From Viridibacillus sp050279675 (GTDB lineage: Bacteria; Bacillota; Bacilli; Bacillales_A; Planococcaceae): a stretch of 64,000 nt of DNA. Every line of letters begins with the position of its first letter. Positions within the stretch are counted from its first letter, which is position 1. Below, in pieces: positions 8,532 to 17,903 of this stretch. Where the stretch lies: assembly GCF_050279675.1 (NCBI RefSeq), contig NZ_JBNNUK010000003.1, positions 248,001-312,000 of the forward strand. The letters are read 5' to 3'. The notes below the pieces were generated by a model, which was given only the letters and a program-made list of their open reading frames with translations, searched no databases and was not told where the DNA came from. A program made the translations under genes and the position numbers.

Positions 8532-9680
8532 TTATAAACCTAAATTTTTGGCAATGATTACTTTCATGATTTCATTTGTTCCTGCGTATATAGACGCGAC
8601 AGGTATATCTCGGTATCTTCTAGCAATCTTATATTCTTCCATATAGCCATATCCGCCATGTAATTGCATACAATCACTGGAGATTTGCCTTGCAGATTCT
8701 GTCATCCAATACTTCGCCATTGACACTTTTGTAACAATATCTTTTCCAGCTATATGCTCTTCAATTAGAGACTCAAGGAATGTTTTTCCAAGTTCAATTT
8801 TTGTCGCAATCTCTGCGATTTTAAATTGTGTATTTTGGAAAGATGATATTGATTTTCCAAAAGCTTTGCGTGATTTTATATACTCTAACGTTGTCTCCAA
8901 CATATCCTCTGCAGCTATTTGAGTTGAAATAGCAACTACTAACCTTTCTTGCTGCAGTTTTTGCATTAGATAGCTAAAGCCACGACCTTCCTCACCTAAT
9001 AAGTTACTCACAGGTACTTTACAGTCTTCAAAATATAATTCAGCTGTGTCTTGTGCGTGGAGACCGACTTTATCTAATTTGCGCCCTTTAGTGAAACCAG
9101 GCATTCCATCTTCAACAACAATTAAGCTAACACCTCTATGCTTTGGTTCTGCTTGTGGATTTGTTTTAACAGCTACGACAAATAGATTGCCATTAATGCC
9201 ATTTGTTATAAACGTCTTTTGACCGTTCAACACATAGTAATCACCTTCTCGAGTAGCTGTCGTTTGAATATTTGCTAAGTCTGATCCAGTTCCTGGCTCT
9301 GTCATTGCAATCGCTGTAATAGTATCGCCCGTCACACAATTCGGCAACCACCGCTTCTTCTGTTCCTTTGAAGCAAATGACTCAATATACGGAACAACAA
9401 TGTCATTATGTAGGCCTACCCCTACTAGACTACTTCCTACTCGTTCTAACTCTTCTGAAATAATAACATTAAAACTAAAATCTAAACCAAGACCACCATA
9501 TTCCTCTTCTACTTGGGGACATAGAAAGCCCATCTCAGCAAGACTCTTCCAAAATGCAATTGGAATTATTCGATTTTTCTCCCACGTTTCATAAAAAGGT
9601 GCAGCTTCTTTTTGTAGAAACTTTCGAAGTGATTCCCTGAACATCTCATGCTCTTCTGTTTCAAATCTATATCTCGTCAT
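8532..9680 (-). CDS. Acyl-CoA dehydrogenase (long-chain/isovaleryl-type), last gene of cluster
   Basis: FAD enzyme introducing the 2,3 double bond of an acyl-CoA, 382 residues. Family motifs are present: AMTEPGTGSDL, TFITNG, RKAFGKSISSFQ, and QLHGGYGYMEEY. The usual catalytic glutamate of short- and medium-chain enzymes (in YEGT) is alanine here (YAGT). Instead a glutamate lies in the helix segment QQERL, the position used by long-chain and isovaleryl-CoA dehydrogenases. This points to long or branched acyl substrates. It follows the thiolase by 12 bases and has a GGAGG site. It is the second dehydrogenase of the cluster. Confidence 0.9.
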   Translation of the reverse strand: MTRYRFETEEHEMFRESLRKFLQKEAAPFYETWEKNRIIPIAFWKSLAEMGFLCPQVEEEYGGLGLDFSFNVIISEELERVGSSLVGVGLHNDIVVPYIESFASKEQKKRWLPNCVTGDTITAIAMTEPGTGSDLANIQTTATREGDYYVLNGQKTFITNGINGNLFVVAVKTNPQAEPKHRGVSLIVVEDGMPGFTKGRKLDKVGLHAQDTAELYFEDCKVPVSNLLGEEGRGFSYLMQKLQQERLVVAISTQIAAEDMLETTLEYIKSRKAFGKSISSFQNTQFKIAEIATKIELGKTFLESLIEEHIAGKDIVTKVSMAKYWMTESARQISSDCMQLHGGYGYMEEYKIARRYRDIPVASIYAGTNEIMKVIIAKNLGL

Positions 9681-9692
9681 AAATATCCCTCC

Positions 9693-10844
9693 TTACTCTA
9701 TACGTTCAATAATAGTCGCATTTGCCATGCCCATTCCTTCACAAATGGAAAGTAACCCGTAGCGACCACCTGTGCGTTCTAAACGATTCATCAAAGTTAC
9801 TAAAAGCTTCGTTCCAGTAGCTCCTAATGGATGACCTAGTGCAATTGCTCCACCATCTGGATTTAGCTTTGCAGGGTTGGCACCTATCTCTTTTAGCCAA
9901 ACTAATGGAACTTGCGCAAATGCTTCATTGACTTCATATGTGTCTATTTCATCTATAGTAAGACCTGCTTTTAAAAGCACTTTCTTAGTCGCCTCAATTG
10001 GTCCTGTTAACATTAGTGTTGGATCTGAACCTGTAACACTTCTAGCAACGATACGGACTTTCGGTTTCAAACCAAGCGTATCTGCTTTTTCTCGAGACAT
10101 TAGAAGAACAGCTGAAGCTCCATCACTCATCTGACTTGCATTACCTGCAGTGATAGTTCCATTGTCATCAAAAACAGTCTTCAACTCACCTAAAACCTCC
10201 ACAGTAGACCCTTCACGAGGTCCTTCATCAATCCCGAAGCTCATTGTATCCCCATTTTCTAATCGAACATCTACTGGGACAATTTCTTTTGTAAAATGCC
10301 CATTTTCGATTGCCTCAAATGCTTTTTTATGACTTTCTGATGAATATTGATCAAGCTCCTCACGTGTTAAATTCCACTTTTCAACCATTCGTTCCGAGGA
10401 CAATCCTTGATTAATAATCTCGTATTTTGCAGTTAATTTCTCGCTTGGTTTTGCTTCTCTTATATTCGAAAACATGGGTTCTCTTGTCATACTTTCTACT
10501 CCTCCAGCAATGACGATATCCATGTCACCTGAAGCAATAGCTTGTGAAGCAAAATGGACTGCCTGCTGACTAGATCCACATTGTCTATCAATCGTGACAC
10601 CAGGCACATGAATTGGGAACCCCGCAATTAGTGCTGCTGTTCGCGCAATATTACCAGCTTGTTCTCCTGATTGTGTTACACACCCTAAAATAACATCATC
10701 GACTTCAGCCTTATCTACACCTGTACGTTTCACAAGTTCATCAAGTACAACTGCTGCTAGCTCGTCTGATCTATAGCCAGAAAGCATTCCTTTTCTTCTA
10801 CCTATCGCTGTCCGTACGCCATCTACAATTACAACTTCTGTCAT
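9693..10844 (-). CDS. Acetyl-CoA C-acyltransferase (thiolase)
   Basis: Performs the thiolytic cleavage that ends each beta-oxidation round, releasing acetyl- or propionyl-CoA. The nucleophilic Cys89 lies in DRQCGSS, and the C-terminal region shows NEAFAQVP, GGAIALGHPLGATG and CEGMGMANA with the second catalytic cysteine. I place the start at the ATG 10844 (383 aa) because GGGTGGG lies 7 bases upstream; a GTG at 10856 would overlap that site. It lies 12 bases from both flanking genes once the open-frame ends are considered, so it is clearly operonic. Confidence 0.92.
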   Translation of the reverse strand: MTEVVIVDGVRTAIGRRKGMLSGYRSDELAAVVLDELVKRTGVDKAEVDDVILGCVTQSGEQAGNIARTAALIAGFPIHVPGVTIDRQCGSSQQAVHFASQAIASGDMDIVIAGGVESMTREPMFSNIREAKPSEKLTAKYEIINQGLSSERMVEKWNLTREELDQYSSESHKKAFEAIENGHFTKEIVPVDVRLENGDTMSFGIDEGPREGSTVEVLGELKTVFDDNGTITAGNASQMSDGASAVLLMSREKADTLGLKPKVRIVARSVTGSDPTLMLTGPIEATKKVLLKAGLTIDEIDTYEVNEAFAQVPLVWLKEIGANPAKLNPDGGAIALGHPLGATGTKLLVTLMNRLERTGGRYGLLSICEGMGMANATIIERIE

Positions 10845-10868
10845 TTTAAATCCCACCCATTCAATAAA

Positions 10869-11648
10869 TTAATAACCAAGAAACTCAGCTTTTCGTTTCT
10901 CTACAAAAGCTGCTCTTCCTTCTCTGAAATCTCTTGTTTGAAATACAATAGATTGCCCATATGCTTCCATTTCTAAAACACTTTCCAAGGATGCGTGTGT
11001 TGCTTGGTGCATAATTCTTTTAGCAATACCTAATGACTTTGTAGGACCTTTTGCCAATGAAACTGCAAGTGCTCTACCTTTTTTCACCGCTGTTCCATCA
11101 GCAACAACTTCGTTGACCAAACCATATTCCAGCGCTTCATGGGCAGTTAATTTTTTGCCAGTGAACACCAACTCCGCAGCCTTATGCATGCCAATCTTTT
11201 GTGGAAGAAAATATAATCCCCCCATATCAGGGATTGCTCCTACTTTTGCGAAAATCTCTGAAAATATGGCACTTTCATCCGCAACAATCAAATCACAGCA
11301 AAAAGCAATATTGCACCCTGCTCCAACTGCCGGGCCATGAATTGCTGCAACAACAGGCTTTTCCATATTATAAATACCTGTAATTGCCTCATTCCCTTTT
11401 TGCAAAAACTCTTTAACTGCAACTGTATCAGTGGTGTCGATTCCAAAGTCTTTCAAATCACCACCCGCACAGAAACCCCTTCCGTTTCCAAATAGTAAGA
11501 CTGCTCGTATATTCTGATCATTTTTAGCCTCCGCTACCGCCGCAGCTAAATCTGACACTAATTCATAATTTACAGCGTTTAACTGATCTGGCCGATTTAA
11601 CTCAATTTCATAAACCCCATCATTAAATCTAGTAATAACTGTAGACAT
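10869..11648 (-). CDS. Crotonase-family enoyl-CoA hydratase/isomerase (PaaG-like)
   Basis: A 259-residue crotonase-fold protein. The oxyanion-hole regions are visible (FGNGRGFCAGGDLKDF and HGPAVGAGCNIAF). However, both glutamates of classical enoyl-CoA hydratase are missing: the GGCELA position reads AGCNIA and the second reads FSEIFAKVG. An aspartate in AIPDMGG matches PaaG-type isomerases. It may therefore shift double bonds or act on an unusual enoyl-CoA rather than hydrate it; this is inference. The ATG at 11648 has AAGGAGG upstream. Confidence 0.85.
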   Translation of the reverse strand: MSTVITRFNDGVYEIELNRPDQLNAVNYELVSDLAAAVAEAKNDQNIRAVLLFGNGRGFCAGGDLKDFGIDTTDTVAVKEFLQKGNEAITGIYNMEKPVVAAIHGPAVGAGCNIAFCCDLIVADESAIFSEIFAKVGAIPDMGGLYFLPQKIGMHKAAELVFTGKKLTAHEALEYGLVNEVVADGTAVKKGRALAVSLAKGPTKSLGIAKRIMHQATHASLESVLEMEAYGQSIVFQTRDFREGRAAFVEKRKAEFLGY

Positions 11649-11703
11649 CAAATTGTTCCTCCTTTAACGAGGTCTAATGCTAAGAAAAATTTTCCATACT
11701 GAT

Positions 11704-13281
11704 TCATGTTGTAGTTTGTCGATTTAAATATTCATCACGTATCACGCGCTTCAATATTTTACCTGCTCCGCTTTTTGGCAATTCCGATAGAAATTTAATC
11801 GATTTTGGTACTTTATAATTTGAAACTTTTGGACGAATGGCAATAAGAATTTCCTCTTCTGTCGCAGCAGTATCCTGTTTTAATACAACAGCAGCTTTGA
11901 CAGCTTCTCCCCACTGCTCGTGAGGTACACCAAATACCGCGCATTCTAACACAGCTGGATGGGTTGAAATTGCATGCTCGACTTCCACTGAATACACATT
12001 CTCTCCACCCGTAATAATCATATCTTTTGCTCGGTCAACTACATAGAAAAATCCCTTTTCTTCTTTATATCCCATGTCTCCAGTAAAATACCATCCATCA
12101 CGAAGAGCTTGCGACGTTTCCTCAGGCAAATTCCAGTAGCCCTTCATGATATTAGGACCTCTTGCGATAAATTCACCTACTTGACCGGCTGGCACATCAT
12201 TGCCTTCCTCATCGACTACCTTCAATTCGATTAATTGAACCGGCTTCCCACATGAAGCAAGACGCTTCTCCTCTTCCTTCGTCCCATTAATAATATGATC
12301 TTCCGGCTTCAAAAAAGTTAGAACAGGAGATGCCTCGGTCATGCCATATGCCTGAAACAACTGAGTGTCCGGTAACATTGTCATGGTTTTCTTTAGTAGT
12401 TCCGTAGCCATAGGTGAAGCACCATATAACATTATTCGAAGTGAAGTCGTATCATATTTCTCGAAATCTGAAGAGTGAAGTAGCATATTAACCATCGTGG
12501 GCACTAACATGACAGCTGTCACCTGTTCTTTTTCGATGGCATGCAATACATCTTTCGGCTTAAACTGGCGCACCACTGTGTGTGTTCCTCCGGCTAACGT
12601 TACCGCAAAAGTAGATGCTTGATCTGCAAGATGAAACATTGGTGCAGTATGCAGATAAATATCACTTTCCTTGTATTCAAGATTCAAAGCAACATTCAGT
12701 GCATTTGTCAGCAAATTTTTATGTGTTAACATGACGCCTTTGGATCGTCCAGTTGTCCCTCCTGTATAGAACAAACCTGCTATATCCTCTTCCTTCACGT
12801 CTTCGCAGATAAGTTCTTCTACGAATTCTTCATCAAGCAGGGCCTCATACGAATGGATATCTGAGTACTCATTTAGCTCCGGAGCATCTCGATTCTCAGA
12901 CAAAATTACATGTTTGATACCAGATACTCGCTTTTTCAGCTCGTCAACAATAGGTAAAAATTCTTTGTTGACGTATAAAACTTCTACACCTGCATCATTT
13001 AGCACATAGGCGTTTTCTTCTAAACTAAAACGCGTATTCAGCGGCACAACGATACCACCCATTGCTGTTATACCGTATATCAATTCGAGATAGCGAAAAT
13101 CGTTCAGCAGGAGTAAGCCAATACGCTCTCCTTTTTTCACGCCCAATTTTTTTAGCGATTCTTTCAGTTTCGCAGTCCGACCCTCTAATTCCTTATAACT
13201 ATATCGATGATGCCCATCGACAACAGCCAGTTTCTCCGGACAATTTCTAACCGTACTAAGCAAACTTTTTGTTAGAATCAT
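11704..13281 (-). CDS. Long-chain-type acyl-CoA synthetase (AMP-forming)
   Basis: Adenylates a carboxylic acid and joins it to CoA. The 525-residue protein has the ANL-superfamily core: the phosphate loop YTGGTTGRSKG, QAYGMTEASP, the YFTGDMG aspartate motif, GGENVYSVEVE and the C-terminal catalytic lysine in KSGAGKILKR. It lies 52 bases upstream of the crotonase gene in the same direction. The chain length preference is unknown. It is the second of two adjacent ligases; the two are paralogous but clearly different. Confidence 0.9.
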   Translation of the reverse strand: MILTKSLLSTVRNCPEKLAVVDGHHRYSYKELEGRTAKLKESLKKLGVKKGERIGLLLLNDFRYLELIYGITAMGGIVVPLNTRFSLEENAYVLNDAGVEVLYVNKEFLPIVDELKKRVSGIKHVILSENRDAPELNEYSDIHSYEALLDEEFVEELICEDVKEEDIAGLFYTGGTTGRSKGVMLTHKNLLTNALNVALNLEYKESDIYLHTAPMFHLADQASTFAVTLAGGTHTVVRQFKPKDVLHAIEKEQVTAVMLVPTMVNMLLHSSDFEKYDTTSLRIMLYGASPMATELLKKTMTMLPDTQLFQAYGMTEASPVLTFLKPEDHIINGTKEEEKRLASCGKPVQLIELKVVDEEGNDVPAGQVGEFIARGPNIMKGYWNLPEETSQALRDGWYFTGDMGYKEEKGFFYVVDRAKDMIITGGENVYSVEVEHAISTHPAVLECAVFGVPHEQWGEAVKAAVVLKQDTAATEEEILIAIRPKVSNYKVPKSIKFLSELPKSGAGKILKRVIRDEYLNRQTTT

Positions 13282-13395
13282 TATCTTTCACCCCTGTATA
13301 AGATTTTTTAACGTCTAATTGTTGAAATAAAGAATCACTTCAAATTCACTCCGGCTGACCCTTGATAAGCCCCTATGCTTAATTCATATAGTTAG

Positions 13396-14922
13396 TTAGT
13401 AATTAATTTTTACTGTCTCTCGCAGTTGAAACTTCATCAATTTCCCAGAAGCATTGCGAGGCAATTCGTTTTCAAATAGCACTTTTCTTGGAATTTTATA
13501 GCCCGATAAATTCTTTCTGCAATAAGCTTCTAGCTCAACAAGATCTATCGTCTCTCCAGTTTTTTGTACAATAACTGCCGTCACTACTTCTCCCCACTGC
13601 GAATCAGGTGTTCCAATGATTGCGATATCTGCAATCTGTGGGTGTGCGCTTAACACGTTCTCAACCTCAACAGAGTAGACATTTTCTCCACCTGAAATAA
13701 TCATGTCTTTACTTCTATCAATGATAGAAATGTATCCTTCGTCATCTTTTACGCCTAAATCCCCGGTGTATAACCAACCATCTCTTAACGTGCTTGCCGT
13801 TTCCTTAGGCTTTTTATAATATTCTTTCATAATCGTACTACCTTTAAGAATAAGTTCTCCAACTTCACCTGCCTTTGTATCAAGCCCATTAGCTGCAACG
13901 ACTCTCACTTCCGTTAACAATAAGCCATCCTTACCAGCTGACCCAATTTTTGTCTTATGTTCTTCTGGAGATAAGAAAACACCTGTAGGACCTCCTTCTG
14001 TTAATCCACATAAGCTGTAAAAATTACGCGTTTTGAAAAATTTGATACATTGGTTAACTAGATCAGCAGACATTGGTGCTGCACCATAAGAAAAACGATT
14101 AATAGAAGAAACATCATATTGATCTTTATCCGTATATTCAAGCATTAGTTTATACATTGTTGGAACAGCGAAAAAGTTCGTGATTTTATATTTCTCAATG
14201 TCTCTAAATATAGCTGCAGGGTTAAATTCGCGGTGTATCACATTAAATCCACCTACGAAAAAACTACTTGTTAAACATATTACTAGCTGCGCTGCATGAA
14301 ATAACGGCGCGATATGGATAAATTTATCCTGTGCGTTGTAACCAAATGTTCCAATCATACCCACATTTACACTTGTCACACGTTGATGGTCAAATAGTGC
14401 TCCCTTTGGATTCCCCGTAGTTCCAGATGTATACAAAATATGAAGGGCATCCGTACCGTTAATTTCAATAGGTGGCTCAGAAGTATCCTCAGAAAAGATA
14501 GCTTCAATTGACAAGTTTCCCTCGATGATTGGCTTTTCAACTGTAATCACTTGACGGATAGCAGGAATGCCATTTTTGGACGCTTGAATTAACTCTTCAT
14601 AGTCTTGATCGCAAATGACAAGGACACTATCAGATTGATTTAAGATGTAATTCGCTTCTCTTTCTACTAACCGAAAATTCATCGGTACAATGACTGCACC
14701 TATTTTGGCGCATGCATAATAAGAAATAGCGAAAAAATCGGAGTTTTTCATCATAAGAGCAACTTTTTCTCCCTTGTTCACTCCTAAGTCAAGTAAACCG
14801 TTGGCAAAACGGTTTACAGTTTCATTAAACTCGCCATACGTATATGAACGGTCTTCATAAACAACTGCCATTTTTTCCGGGTGTCTTACTGCATTTTGCG
14901 CTAAAATATTTACAATGTTCAT
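13396..14922 (-). CDS. Acyl-CoA synthetase (AMP-forming), paralogue of the next gene
   Basis: ANL-superfamily ligase activating a fatty or carboxylic acid. Motifs: LYTSGTTGNPKGA, LCGLTEGGP, YTGDLG, GGENVYSVEVE and the C-terminal lysine in NASGKLMK. I set the start at the ATG 14922 (508 aa) because GGAGGA lies 8 bases upstream; the frame is open 13 codons further but without a ribosome site. It has a 104-base gap to the SDR gene upstream and 114 bases to the second ligase, with no terminator in either. Confidence 0.9.
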   Translation of the reverse strand: MNIVNILAQNAVRHPEKMAVVYEDRSYTYGEFNETVNRFANGLLDLGVNKGEKVALMMKNSDFFAISYYACAKIGAVIVPMNFRLVEREANYILNQSDSVLVICDQDYEELIQASKNGIPAIRQVITVEKPIIEGNLSIEAIFSEDTSEPPIEINGTDALHILYTSGTTGNPKGALFDHQRVTSVNVGMIGTFGYNAQDKFIHIAPLFHAAQLVICLTSSFFVGGFNVIHREFNPAAIFRDIEKYKITNFFAVPTMYKLMLEYTDKDQYDVSSINRFSYGAAPMSADLVNQCIKFFKTRNFYSLCGLTEGGPTGVFLSPEEHKTKIGSAGKDGLLLTEVRVVAANGLDTKAGEVGELILKGSTIMKEYYKKPKETASTLRDGWLYTGDLGVKDDEGYISIIDRSKDMIISGGENVYSVEVENVLSAHPQIADIAIIGTPDSQWGEVVTAVIVQKTGETIDLVELEAYCRKNLSGYKIPRKVLFENELPRNASGKLMKFQLRETVKINY

Positions 14923-15026
14923 CCATTCATTCCTCCAATTTAATTTGATATAATTGAACATTCAGAAATTTTTAGCCATTCTGATATAAGGTAACGACTT
15001 ACGCTTCGTTCCTACTGAATCATTGC

Positions 15027-15797
15027 TTAACGTGGAGACATCCGAATTCCACCATCAAGACGAATCACTTCACCGTTTATATACTCATTTTCTATCATGA
15101 AAAGTACCAATGATGCGTATTCAGTCGGTTTTCCAAGACGTTTTGGAAACTCGACCATGCTTTCCAATTTCTCAACCACTTTTTCTGACAAAGTTTCTGC
15201 CATTGGCGTACGGAACAAACCAGGCGCAATTGTATTAATTCGAATGCCAAAAGAAGATAAGTCGCGTGCAACTGGCAAAGTCATTCCTGCAACTCCAGCT
15301 TTACTTGCACCATAAGCTGCTTGCCCCATTTGCCCGTCAAAAGCTGCTACTGACGCCGTGTTAATGATAATTCCACGCTCGCCGGCATCTGTAAGAGGAG
15401 CATTTTTCGCCATTTCTGTCGCTGCTAATCTCAGTACATTGAACGTCCCATTCAAGTTGATATCTATCACTTGTTTAAAGTTTTCTAAAGGCATTGCTCC
15501 TGAACGGCCCAATGTCTTTTGAGGCGTTCCGACACCAGCGCAGTTAACACAAATATGCACCGCTCCAAATGACTCCATCACTTTCTCGATTCCAGCCTGT
15601 ACAGATGCATCATCTGTAACATTCACAAGCGCGTAAACAACGTTTTCACCCAATTGCTCACATGCCAGTTGTGCTTTTTCTTCATTCAAATCAAAAATGA
15701 CTACTTTTGCTCCTCTTTCTACTAAACTCGTAACCGTACTAAGTCCTAAACCTGAAGCTCCGCCTGTAACAATTGCTACTTTACCTTGTACATTCAT
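15027..15797 (-). CDS. HSD10-type 3-hydroxyacyl-CoA dehydrogenase (SDR family)
   Basis: NAD-dependent oxidation of 3-hydroxyacyl-CoA. Residues 1-256 follow type-2 3-hydroxyacyl-CoA dehydrogenase (17-beta-HSD10, which also oxidises 2-methyl-3-hydroxybutyryl-CoA) very closely: VTGGASGLGL cofactor motif, NCAGV, INTASVAAFDGQMGQ, catalytic YGASK, APGLFRTPM and the ending NGEVIRLDGGIRM. I recognise this from remembered HSD10 sequence. The ATG at 15797 follows GGAG by 8 bases; a longer frame to 15839 lacks a site. In this cluster it replaces the usual FadB-type dehydrogenase. Confidence 0.9.
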   Translation of the reverse strand: MNVQGKVAIVTGGASGLGLSTVTSLVERGAKVVIFDLNEEKAQLACEQLGENVVYALVNVTDDASVQAGIEKVMESFGAVHICVNCAGVGTPQKTLGRSGAMPLENFKQVIDINLNGTFNVLRLAATEMAKNAPLTDAGERGIIINTASVAAFDGQMGQAAYGASKAGVAGMTLPVARDLSSFGIRINTIAPGLFRTPMAETLSEKVVEKLESMVEFPKRLGKPTEYASLVLFMIENEYINGEVIRLDGGIRMSPR

Positions 15798-15863
15798 GTT
15801 CTTCACTCCAATTCTTTTATTGATCAAAATTTGCGGCATTCACCGTTAGAATTCTTTTCATAG

Positions 15864-15888
15864 AGCAATAGTTTGAAAAACTATTGCT
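15864..15888 (-). other. Intercistronic hairpin without T-run
   Basis: A perfect 11-bp inverted repeat (AGCAATAGTTT / AAACTATTGCT, 3-base loop) lies just after the crotonase stop codon and before the SDR gene. No T-run follows on either strand, so it is not a normal terminator. A role in mRNA processing or stability is possible. Confidence 0.6.
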
Positions 15889-15893
15889 TGAGG

Positions 15894-16682
15894 TTAATAT
15901 CCTTCAAAAACTGGTTTTCGTTTTTCTGTGAAAGCAGCTAATCCTTCTGCCATATCGTATGATTTTGTATGCGCCTTCAACGATAACAATTCTTGTTTCA
16001 ATGCTATTTCTACAGGTTGCTCCAATCCATCCGTTACAAGTTGTTTCATCTTGCGAAGGACCAAAGGACTTTTCTCCGAAATTTTGTCGGCGATCGCTTG
16101 TACAGTCATTTCCAATTCCTCTGAACTAACTACTTCTTGGACAAATCCATATTCCTTCATTTCAGCGGCACTAATAAATTCTCCAGTGAACAGTAAGTAC
16201 TTCGCACGGTTAACACCAATTTTCCGTGGCAACTTCACAGCGCCACCTGCTCCAGGTAAAACACCGAAATTAGCATGAGCATCCCCGATTTTCGCTTTTT
16301 CAGACGCAATAACAAAATCGGCCGTCATCGCAAGCTCTAAACCGCCCGCCAATGTAATACCGTTTAATGCAGCAATTAAAGGTTTACTCAACTTTTCTAA
16401 CTTTCCAAAAAGCTCTTCACTTAAATCTAATAAGCCAGGTTCCTTTTGGTACTTCACCTCAAGGTCTTCCAAAAGTTCCTTTAAATTTGCTCCTGCACAA
16501 AATGCTTTCCCCTTGCCTGAAAGTACAACAACACGGACATCATTATCGTTTTCCGCTTGGACAATTGCCTCTTTCAAAGCAAGCAATAAGGCTTTTCCTA
16601 TTGCGTTCATTTCGTCTGGACGGTTTAAATAAATCCATGCTGTTTGATTACGTTTTTCATAAATAATTGGTTGATTGCTCAT
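15894..16682 (-). CDS. Enoyl-CoA hydratase (crotonase family)
   Basis: A 262-residue crotonase likely to hydrate 2-enoyl-CoA. The first oxyanion-hole segment is GKGKAFCAGANLKELL, and the segment LNGITLAGGLELAM keeps one of the two catalytic glutamates of the rat enzyme. The second glutamate position (GQPEI in classical enzymes) reads GDAHANFG. It lies 15 bases downstream of the racemase homologue with an AGGGGG site. Substrate preference is not readable from sequence. Confidence 0.87.
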   Translation of the reverse strand: MSNQPIIYEKRNQTAWIYLNRPDEMNAIGKALLLALKEAIVQAENDNDVRVVVLSGKGKAFCAGANLKELLEDLEVKYQKEPGLLDLSEELFGKLEKLSKPLIAALNGITLAGGLELAMTADFVIASEKAKIGDAHANFGVLPGAGGAVKLPRKIGVNRAKYLLFTGEFISAAEMKEYGFVQEVVSSEELEMTVQAIADKISEKSPLVLRKMKQLVTDGLEQPVEIALKQELLSLKAHTKSYDMAEGLAAFTEKRKPVFEGY

Positions 16683-16697
16683 TGTAAGTTGCCCCCT

Positions 16698-17885
16698 TTA
16701 TTTAAATACGCCTTGTTCTTCCCATTCTCTAATTTGATGTACACTAAATCCTTGTCCTACTAAAATTTCTGCTGTATTTTCACCGACAGCTGTACCCACA
16801 TGCTGATAAATTGGTTTAGCTGATGAAAATTTGATTGGAGTAGCCATTTGTTTTTGACTAGACCCTTCCGCTTTAGGAACATCTACTATCATTCCCCTTG
16901 CTTGAAGTTGCGGATGTTCGCATGCTTCGGCAAACGTTAATACCGGTTCCACGCATCCCTCTAAATCTCCATCAAACACGGCAAGCCATTCTTCATAATT
17001 CTTTGTTAAAAAAACTGCTTTAATTTCTTTCTTAAACATTTCTTGATCCGTTGCATGTTCACTCATCCCCACTTCAAATAATTCCGATTTCCCAAGAGCC
17101 TCACAAAGTATTTTTTTAAAAGGCGGCTCAATGCTACCAACGGAAAAATACCGTCCATCTTTCGTTTCATAAAAATCATAAAATGTGCCACCATTTAACT
17201 GCATTTCTTCTGGTTGTGGTTCGATTCCTCCGACGAGATATCCCGATCCATATAAAGCATTCATCGAGAAGGCAGCATCTGTCATACTTACGTCGATGTA
17301 TTGCCCTTCCCCAGTCTTCTCACGATGAACAACAGCTGCCAATATGCCAATAACCGAATGCAATGACCCACCCGCAATATCCGCAATTTGGATACCCATC
17401 GCTGTCGGAGCTTCTCCTTTACGACGCGAGTAGTCCATTACACCAGCGACTGACAAATAGTTATTATCATGCCCCGGTCGATTGCGGTATGGCCCTGTTT
17501 GACCGTATCCTGTCAGCGAGCAGTAAATGAGTTTAGAATTCACCTGCTTTAGTGATTCATAATCGAGACCCAAACGCTCCATGACACCCGGCCTAAATTG
17601 TTCAATAACGATATCGTATTCGGCCACTAACGTTTTAATGATTTCCACTGATGCCGCATGCTTCAAATTCAATGTCAACGATTGTTTTGAGCGATTCAAA
17701 TAACCGTGTGCAGCAGAGAAACCATCTTCGTCAAAAGGCGGTATCACTCTAACCAGATCGACTCTCGTCTGAGACTCCACCCGGATTACTTCCGCTCCCA
17801 TATCAGCGAACATCATTGTGGCATACGGACCCGGTAACAAGGTTGAAAAATCTAGTATTTTCAATCCTTTTAAAATGCCCATCAT
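16698..17885 (-). CDS. Alpha-methylacyl-CoA racemase homologue (CaiB/BaiF family)
   Basis: A 395-residue family III CoA-transferase fold protein. Three residues essential in alpha-methylacyl-CoA racemase can be aligned from memory: His in RPGHDNNYL, Asp in QIADIAGG, and Glu in VGSIEPPFK. That makes racemisation of 2-methyl-branched acyl-CoA more likely than CoA transfer. Known racemases make 2R-methyl acyl-CoAs accessible to S-specific acyl-CoA dehydrogenases, which fits the branched-chain-type dehydrogenases nearby. It is tightly spaced (18 and 15 bases) with its neighbours. Confidence 0.85.
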   Translation of the reverse strand: MMGILKGLKILDFSTLLPGPYATMMFADMGAEVIRVESQTRVDLVRVIPPFDEDGFSAAHGYLNRSKQSLTLNLKHAASVEIIKTLVAEYDIVIEQFRPGVMERLGLDYESLKQVNSKLIYCSLTGYGQTGPYRNRPGHDNNYLSVAGVMDYSRRKGEAPTAMGIQIADIAGGSLHSVIGILAAVVHREKTGEGQYIDVSMTDAAFSMNALYGSGYLVGGIEPQPEEMQLNGGTFYDFYETKDGRYFSVGSIEPPFKKILCEALGKSELFEVGMSEHATDQEMFKKEIKAVFLTKNYEEWLAVFDGDLEGCVEPVLTFAEACEHPQLQARGMIVDVPKAEGSSQKQMATPIKFSSAKPIYQHVGTAVGENTAEILVGQGFSVHQIREWEEQGVFK

Positions 17886-17903
17886 CCATTCCCCCTGCTA
17901 CTC

